Below the pieces are notes generated by a model. It did no database searches. It saw only the letters and a program-made list of their open reading frames with translations, and was not told where the DNA came from. A DNA stretch of 64,000 nucleotides from Periplaneta americana (lineage: Eukaryota > Arthropoda > Insecta > Blattodea > Blattidae), in the NCBI RefSeq assembly GCF_040183065.1, contig NC_091125.1:130162621-130226620 (forward strand). Direction: 5' to 3'. The position numbers were made by a program, and so were the translations under genes. Within the stretch, counting starts at the first letter, position 1. Every line of letters begins with the position of its first letter. This document shows, in pieces, positions 57,400-64,000 of the stretch.

Positions 57400-57745
57400 G
57401 TAGTCTATTCAGTTGTTGTTTTTCACGAGAAATGAGGGGTATTTTGATCGGTGTTCATTATAGATGCCTGTTGCTAGTAGCCAGAGTTGGAGTGTAGTCA
57501 ATATATACTGCAGGGCTGTGTCTTCTGCAACTGGTACTGATGATTTTAATTTACTTCTTTTGTGGTTTATGGATGGACAGTATAGAAGAATGTGTTCCAG
57601 ATCTTCATCATGATTATTACACCACAGACAAGTAGGATTATCAGAAAGGTGAAATCGGTGTAGGTACAACTGAGTGACAATGTGACCTGTTCTGGCTCTT
57701 GTTAAAAATGTTTGAACATGTCTGGGCAAGTTTTTGTACATTTTC
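57400..57745 (-). mobile_element. LINE C-terminal fragment
   Basis: The minus-strand frame 57409-57741 reads RARTGHIVTQLYLHRFHLSD, then CLWCNNHDEDLEHILLYCPS, the terminal H/C-rich motif of RNase H-type LINEs (TGH...HRF, C..C....E...H.L..CP). A different family from 53810-55190. Confidence 0.8.
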
Positions 57746-57784
57746 AGGTCATTTGGTTTCTTTTATACAGACTGTAAAATTTTT

Positions 57785-58065
57785 GCTTTGTTGTGGGTAC
57801 TCACCTTGTCGTGGTGAGGGGGCTTAAACTTGTTGTTTAAGCTAACAAGTAACAAAGAGGTACCCACATAAGCTGCATTAACACCAACGCAGTCCCACTA
57901 TATTTTTCACTGCTTATGATTCATGAAGTCCCTCAGTGTAAAATTCTCCGGAGATAAAATAGTCCCTCAATCGGATCTCCAGGTAGGGACTGCACTGAGA
58001 TATGCCAAGAATTGTACTAAAGTGCTTATTTGGAACACCAAAAGTCATACCGTTCCTCATTTTCA
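57785..58065 (+). repeat. LINE 5'-region-like repeat
   Basis: 'gtgggtactcaccttgtcgt', 'ggtgagggggcttaaac' and 'aaagaggtacccacataagc' look like an untranslated leader of a LINE. It lies directly upstream of, and opposite to, the 57400-57745 fragment, which would fit 5' inversion of one insertion. Inference only. Confidence 0.4.
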
Positions 58066-58094
58066 TGAATATGGTAAATAACATGTAGGTCTAT

Positions 58095-58330
58095 ATTGGT
58101 TTATTTTACAACACTTTATCAAATGCGATGGTTATCTACCATCTCAGTGAAATGAAGGTGATAATGTCAGCAAAATGAGTCCAGGACCCAGTGCCGGAAG
58201 TTACCCAGCATATGCTTTTAATGGGTTCAGGGAAAATCCTGGAAATCCTCAACCAGGTAACTTCTCCCAACCAGAATTTGAACCTGGGCCCCTGCTCGTT
58301 TCATGATCAGATATGCTGTTACGCCATAGC
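58095..58330 (-). repeat. tRNA-derived SINE (19081 family), diverged
   Basis: 'tttattttacaacactttat', 'gaaggtgataatgtcagcaa', 'gaaaatcctggaaatcctca' and 'cccaaccagaatttgaacct' are the complement of the SINE with many substitutions. Confidence 0.82.
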
Positions 58331-59514
58331 AGTGAACAATAACATGTTGTCGTTGTTCCGGCAATAACTCCTACGTGACATATTTATTGATTTTCAGATT
58401 TTTGCTCTATTAAATAACTTAAATAGTGATACAGCAAATAATAAAATCTCCTATATGTAATTATATTTCTTTCTTTCGAAAATGTAAGAATTCACGGCTG
58501 CCATAGGATGAATAAATGTGTTTTTCTTCCTACTGAAAAATTGTATATTTTGCACATAGGAGTTATTGCAGGAACAACGACGATGTATACATTGGAGGAT
58601 TAAATTATATTTTTTACTAATTTTTGAAGGATGAATATGACATCTGTGGTGCTTCAGCTTTCATAAAGCCACATTGCTCTTTTTCCGAGAATGTCTCACT
58701 GGTTGTTTTGTTTAATTTATTCGTTATGTTTGCATACAGTTTGGAAGCCAACACAAGTATTAATGCCATTACCTCTACTGGGTGTTCAGTTCAAAATGTG
58801 TCTTGGCTCGCTGTATGCCGTCATGTGGCTAGCTGATGAGTCTAGAGAATTCAATCTTCCTACACTTCCGCAGCTCACATGTATAACCTAAGAGGCAGAG
58901 AAGTTGGCTAGCAAGTACGGCGTTCATTCTGAAGAGTGCGTACCAATACGTACGGTAACGCCGGTAGTAGCAGGAATGTGAACTGTTTGGAAATACGTAC
59001 TGTCGGGATATGGGGAGAGGGTTAAGACGATTACTTACATATTTGTTGACATTAACTTCGACGGTCAACATGGACACGGAGCATTTGATTTGTGTTGTGG
59101 AATGTTACCGTACGCAACCGATGATAACAAATACGACTTGCCAGCGCAAAACACAGTTCGAAAGAGGTTATGGTAGCACACAGACCGTACAGACCGCCAT
59201 CTGTTGCTACGACGTTCAAGTTATACCGTACACGTTCTCAAGTTCAGATTGAAGAACGCCTTAAATAATAGGCAACTTCTCTAACATATAAGCTGAAACT
59301 CGCTTCAAATCGGTGACCCAACAACAGTGACGTCATGACACACTTTGAAATGAACACCCAGTATAATTATGTTTATTTTTATGTACTATATTAATAATGG
59401 TACTAATTAGAACTCTTTCTCATTCTTTAGGGATGACATGCAATTTATAATTAAGATAATAAAATAAGACTAGCTGTAGTAAATAAATTCTGTAAAATAA
59501 ATTGTTTCAGACAA

Positions 59515-60222
59515 AGTAGATGATTATGTCTCGTGACCAGAATGTTGTACGAAATGGAAATATAAAAATTGGAAATTTATCCTTCGAAGAGGTGGAAAAA
59601 TTCAAATATCTTGGAGCAACAGTAACAAATATAAATGATACTCGGGAGGAAATTAAACGCAGAATAAATATGGGAAATGCGTGTTATTATTCGGTTGAGA
59701 AGCTTTTGTCATCTAGTCTGCTGTCAAAAAAATCTGAAAGTTAGAATTTATAAAACAATTATATTACCGGCTGTTCTGTATGGTTGTGAAACTTGGACTC
59801 TCACTTTGAGAGAGGAACAGAGATTAAGGGTGTTTGAGAATAAGGTTCTTAGGAAAATATCTGGGGCTAAGAGGAATAAAGTTACGGGAGAATGGAGGAA
59901 GTTACACAACGCAGAACTGTACGCATTGTATTCATCTGACATAATTAGGAACATTAAATCCAGACATTTGAGATGGGAAGGGCATGTAGCACATATGGGC
60001 GAATCTAGAAATGCATATAGATTGTTAGTTAGGAGGGAAAAAGACCTTTGGGGAGGCCGAGACGTAGATAGGAGGATAATATTAAACTGGATTTGAGGGA
60101 AGTGGGATATGATGATAGAGATTGGATTAATCTTGCACAGGATAGGGACCAATTTCGGACTTATATGAAGGCAGCAATGAACCTCTGGGTTCCTTAAAAG
60201 CCATAAGTAAGTAAATTTAGTT
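59515..60222 (+). mobile_element. RTE-like LINE, 3' part, in TMEM231 intron 3
   Basis: Two overlapping frames encode EKFKYLGATVTNINDTREEI and VRIYKTIILPAVLYGCETWT, then LRWEGHVAHMGESRNAYRLL: the thumb and C-terminal region of an RTE-type reverse transcriptase. A shift near 59728 (an A-run) and another near 60035 break it. It ends in 'ccataagtaagtaa', the tandem tail also seen at 11965-12180. Confidence 0.88.
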
Positions 60223-60634
60223 TCAGGGTGTAAGTAGATATATTTAAACTAATCTCTCTAAAATAACTTGCGTTCTATTTGTTTCTAAAGGTGACAACAT
60301 TCACTGACTGTACTACAGTAAGCTAACCAATAATTAAAATATATAAAGTTAATTTTTGTTGGAATGCTCCTAACTCATATTTTATCACCGTTATATTTTA
60401 TTATTGTTCACACATCCTCACTGAAATTACTGAAGGAAGGAATGTGACGATGTATGAGATAAATATAACATAGTTCTATTTAAGTAGGAAATGGGACGAC
60501 ATTATTTGACTATTCTTTCTGCTAAATTAGCAGTATTCAGGGACAACTAGATTAGATACATTTTAAATTCGCTTTCCAGTAATTAGGTTTCAATCCTTAT
60601 CATAAACATGAACGATGATGATGATGGTACTTAC

Positions 60635-60763
60635 AAAAAGCCGATAGTCAAAAACAAGAAATAGAGTGATTCCTTGCACAAGTTGATTTTGAAAAAGTTG
60701 AACTTGAATCTCAAAATACAATTCATCGTATTTTCCATCCCTATTGTGATCTTCCTCCCTAGA
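60635..60763 (-). CDS. TMEM231: TMEM231, coding exon 3
   Basis: Acceptor acgtttcAG-type (60764-60765), donor CTTTTT/GTAAGT (GT at 60633-60634), phase 0 at both ends. Encodes SREEDHNRDGKYDELYFEIQ, then LVQGITLFLVFDYRLF, against human [20 protein letters not shown] and GVQLILTFSYRLH. Confidence 0.94.
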
Positions 60764-60850
60764 CTGAAACGAAATAAATTAACATTATTCCCGGTATTTA
60801 AAGTTACACATTCTTAAAATATATGGTTGTTCATTGTTACAATGACTTAC

Positions 60851-61014
60851 CTTGATCATAGTACAATAATTTCGTTTTGTGACTTGTGTGAAATACGAAT
60901 ATGTACTGCAAATAATTTGTGTTTCCAACTTATCAGTGTCAACAATTAGTAGATATTCATGTTTAAAATTAATTTCTGGTTGTTCTTGGTATGTATCGCT
61001 CTTTATCCAAAATC
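60851..61014 (-). CDS. TMEM231: TMEM231, coding exon 2
   Basis: Acceptor ttttgtAG (61015-61016), donor ATCAAG/GTAAGT (GT at 60849-60850), phase 1 in and 0 out. Encodes FWIKSDTYQEQPEINFKHEY and the following strand-rich region, matching human FWLKRSSYEEQPTVRFQHQ in the extracytosolic domain. Confidence 0.94.
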
Positions 61015-61329
61015 CTACAAAACAAGAACATAATTCAGTAACTTTTACTAATTCACACACTGCACATAGGCCTAAGTGTTAGGTTTCAAATAGACTTAGT
61101 TTGACATTACTAGGAACAATTCAGAAAGCAGTACCATAATGTATACAATATTCTTTACATGTATGATTAGTAATAAATAATTCTACCTCCATAGGAACTA
61201 GAAAATATTTCAAAAATAGTTTTAAACAGCTGTCCAGCAAATCATGCTTTTATTTAAATGTGACGCGCTCCATTCAGATCTGCATTCTAACCTATACTAT
61301 ACATTTCATTAACATGTAAATGACAGTAC

Positions 61330-61468
61330 CCTGACTCCTATATGCAATTAAGAACGGTGATATAACTGTAAAAATAAAAATTAATACAGTTAACAATGTT
61401 GCTTTAGAACAAATCGTGCTCTTATATTCATAAGTAACGTATTCTGAAAACACTGTGTACACCGCCAT
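61330..61468 (-). CDS. TMEM231: TMEM231, coding exon 1 (start)
   Basis: Starts MAVYTVFSEYVTYEYKSTIC and then the first membrane segment SKATLLTVLIFIFTVISPFL, ending AYRSQG. The family begins MALYELFSHPVERSYRAGLC and then SKAALF, so this ATG is preferred over one 22 codons upstream in the same frame. Context aacaATGG is good. Donor CAGG/GTACTG (GT at 61328-61329), phase 1. Confidence 0.95.
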
Positions 61469-61731
61469 TGTTAAACAAAACAACAAACAAAAAAAGGAAC
61501 ATCTGGTGACAGTGATGGTAAGGCATTTTAGCAAAATTTCCCTTTCTCTTCATTACAGAAATTCCTCTCATGAGTCAAATTTCCCCTCAATCTTTCGTTG
61601 GTCACACGGCATACTGTAGACCACTATATAGGCCGTGGTTGGTCAGAGTTTAATCCTAATTTGTTTTCGGTGTATGTTAAACAAAACACAAGCATGTATA
61701 GTGAGCTCAGAGCTCACTAGTATAGTCACAG

Positions 61732-63632
61732 TCTAATACTTACAGTCACGCAACTCATACGTATAAAATATGCCAACATTTGACAGCTGGCGCGACAGTA
61801 GCCCTCTAGCGGCAGGCAAGTTAACAGTGTGCACACGACATATGATAACACATCAGAAAACGGGTTTTGCGTAATTTATTTTATATTTTTTTGCTATACA
61901 GTAAGTGTATATGTTCTTATTAATTTTACTTTAGAATCCTAGAAGAATTTCACACGCAGTTAATCTAAAAGTTTCAGAAGCTGGGAATAAACGTAATTCT
62001 TTCTGCTCCTTACAACTGAATCTTGGCCCTGATCACGTATCATGTTTTGAAATAATATAATTTTTCGTACGTGGACGGTAATTCAATTCATTCCTAAATA
62101 TATTTATGAATCATTGGAACTCTATATTTACTGTGAGAAGAGTCAAAATTAGTAGCTTCAAAATTGTAGGCCATATCTCGTAGGGTACATCGCGTGGTGA
62201 ACTCCTCTCCCTATTTCCTGAGAAATTAACTATTTTCCATGCCACAAATTGGGGTAAACTCGGCCGCTGAGGTAAACTTGAAAATAAAAAAGGGGAGGAT
62301 TTAAACCTTAATATGACATTGATTTATGAAGTTCATTATTTTTCCATTTCTTAAGAACCGGTATTTCCTTTATTATTTTGAGTCACAAATAGTGCTGATA
62401 TTATGGTGTAAATTTTTATGGCAAGTTTACCGCATTTTACATTACATTTCCAGTTTTCACATATAAGCTTAATTTTAACTTATCCTACCTATATAATACG
62501 TAATTTCCATGCACTTACTGTTAATATGACGTAGGTGAGAACAAATAAATGAACACACAATTTTGTTGAAAAAATTGTAACTTCAATTAATGTAGGCCTA
62601 ATTTTATTTTCAGAGCAGAAGTGGTGTAAGTCAAAAATGGGTAATGAGGGTTAAAGTAAACATTCTGTAAAATACAGCGCAAAGTAGCAGTTAATATTGA
62701 ATTTATTTAAACTATTAGTAGTCAGTGAATAGCACGAAGGATATATTAATTGCTACTTTGCGCTATATTTTACAGAATTTTTACTTTAACCCTCATTACC
62801 TAATTTTGACTTACATCACTTCTGCTCTGAACGGCTCAAATAATCACTGGGAATGTAAAATCAACACCAATAACAGTCATGCAAATTATTACAGAAAAGA
62901 TTGCTTTTTATATTAAATTTAAAAAGGCTCTTTTATTTCTTGAGAACTTAATACGTCTGCCACATGAATCTACACCAACACATCAGAAATTTTATCGACA
63001 CAGTCCGGATTTATTCAAGAAGTGAATATTTCGCAAAAGGATTACAATACTCCATGAATTCTTGAAAAATTAACACCATGATCCCTACTTGAATGCAATA
63101 TAACATTCAACTTCTGAAAAATATAAAGAAATAAACACGAATACAAAAATTATGGGATTACTTGCATTAAAAACTCTAGATACATTATCCAAAATCGAAA
63201 TGGTTACACATTTACACATGATCTCTGCAAAAAATTAATATATTGTAACAGGTATCTACTTTGACATACAAATAGGTAACTGATAACTAATAAATGTTTT
63301 ATAGTACACAATACGTAGGCTACCTACAAGGTGGATTATTGGTTATGAGTGATTTATGATTTTCTCTTGGTCTTTAGGGAATCTGAAGAACGACAAATTC
63401 GGAGATTTAAATTTGTTGTTACTGCAATTTTCGTCATTGTACACATTGCCTTTGTTCCGATACATGATTAAAACGTTATTATAACATCTCGCATCCCTTT
63501 AAAGCACGTGCTGGCTGAACGAGATTTTATCAACCCTATTACCAGTGCCTTGCCTGCCTCTTGGGCGCTAGTGTCGCGAATGTTGGCAAAAAAAGTGTTG
63601 AAGTTGCGTGACTGTAAGTATTAGACTGTGGT
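61732..63632. mobile_element. Unclassified element with about 100-bp inverted ends
   Basis: CACAGTCTAATACTTACAGT plus CACGCAACT at about 61732 is the complement of 63604-63632. Similarity continues inward with gaps ('gccaacatt', 'gcgacagtag', 'gcaggcaag'). No clear target duplication or transposase. Own TMEM231 promoter lies just outside its left end. It contains the hairpin MITE 62613-62830. Confidence 0.5.
62613..62830. repeat. Palindromic MITE
   Basis: 'ttcagagcagaagtggtgta' with 'gggttaaagtaaa' and 'tgtaaaatacagcgcaaagt' on the left is mirrored by 'actttgcgctatattttaca', 'tttactttaaccc' and 'cacttctgctctgaa' on the right. The arms are about 85 bp with a 45-bp loop. No frame. Confidence 0.8.
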
Positions 63633-63729
63633 CAGAACTACGAAGAGACAAAATTCGTAACAATTAATCCCTTTCCCTGCCAATCTAGTGACGAAGTAGA
63701 TATAATAGCCACTAGACTGATTTTTTTAA

Positions 63730-63994
63730 ACGAGACCAGTTAAACGGGAGAACTTGGAACTACAGCGCTATATTGCCGATATGTACAACCACGCGGTCAA
63801 CTGATGTGAGCTATAGTCGCATCGCTATTATTTCCGACGTGACTCCTCCTCATTGCTTAAGCCTTAGGAAGTAGAGGCTCTGTAAAGTCTATACCTGTTT
63901 TTTTGAAAGATGGGACATGACAGTTAAGCGGCCGAGCTTGGAACTACAGTGCCATGTTGCCAATATGGACTACCACGCTGCCAGCTGATGGAAG
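63730..63994. repeat. Diverged direct repeat, about 80 bp twice
   Basis: 'cttggaactacagcgctata' with 'ttgccgatatg' (about 63752) recurs as 'cttggaactacagtgccatg' with 'ttgccaatatg' (about 63938), about 185 bp apart. Between them (63816-63895) lies a piece resembling the right end of the MITE 56346-56755. The repeat may continue beyond the window edge. Confidence 0.6.
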
Positions 63995-64000
63995 GTAGCA

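Noticed and set aside
1-64000. CRISPR arrays, rRNA genes, bacterial operons
   Set aside because: None is present; the splice sites, SINEs and LINEs show a eukaryotic nuclear sequence.

Overview
This is a nuclear window from a repeat-rich, AT-rich insect genome. The tRNA-derived SINE families, the RNase H-bearing and RTE-like LINE fragments, and host genes with multi-kilobase, transposon-filled introns suggest a cockroach or termite relative (Blattodea). That identification is inference from memory of such repeats, not a database result.

Four host genes can be read. (1) A single-exon BTB plus nine C2H2 zinc-finger protein on the minus strand (6522-9449). (2) A sorting nexin of the SNX20/SNX21 family on the minus strand, four coding exons between 36957 and 25116. 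(3) TIMM21, the mitochondrial TIM23-complex subunit, on the plus strand, four coding exons between 39488 and 45845. (4) TMEM231, a ciliary transition-zone membrane protein, on the minus strand, five coding exons between 61468 and 53366. In the three spliced genes every junction has GT/AG, the phases match, and the joined protein follows the known family through each junction. SNX and TIMM21 are divergent, with about 2.5 kb between start codons. TIMM21 and TMEM231 are convergent. I see no operon-like or functional linkage between the four.

The rest is a layered transposon record. hAT-like elements with 8-bp target duplications lie at 1234-2548 (with a second nested inside), 20317-23553, 22105-23353, 27635-28796 and 29685-31449. 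TA-flanked mariner or pogo/Tigger elements lie at 4820-5478, 14534-15086, 16628-17763, 42767-43716 and 55198-55769. Mariner-type transposase fragments lie at 44775-45085 and 49540-50424. Two TTAA-flanked long-inverted-repeat elements lie at 30219-31100 and 46918-47668. There are also a 1.17-kb near-perfect palindrome (20394-21567), a Helitron-like element (50761-51716), inverted Penelope-like fragments (about 16205-18330), LINE 3' ends and at least six tRNA-SINE families.

Several insertions are dated by nesting, and the empty site or uninterrupted reading frame is visible inside the window. Examples are mariner in MITE in LINE (4375-5760), TTAA element in hAT in SINE (29550-31520), palindrome and hAT in a larger hAT (20317-23553), and a pogo element in one arm of the Penelope inverted repeat. 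The most speculative lead is a recurring CUGANGA / hairpin / GAAA motif, reminiscent of a hammerhead ribozyme core, in at least three unrelated foldback elements. The sequence was read by eye; arm identities and element boundaries are approximate unless a target duplication fixes them.
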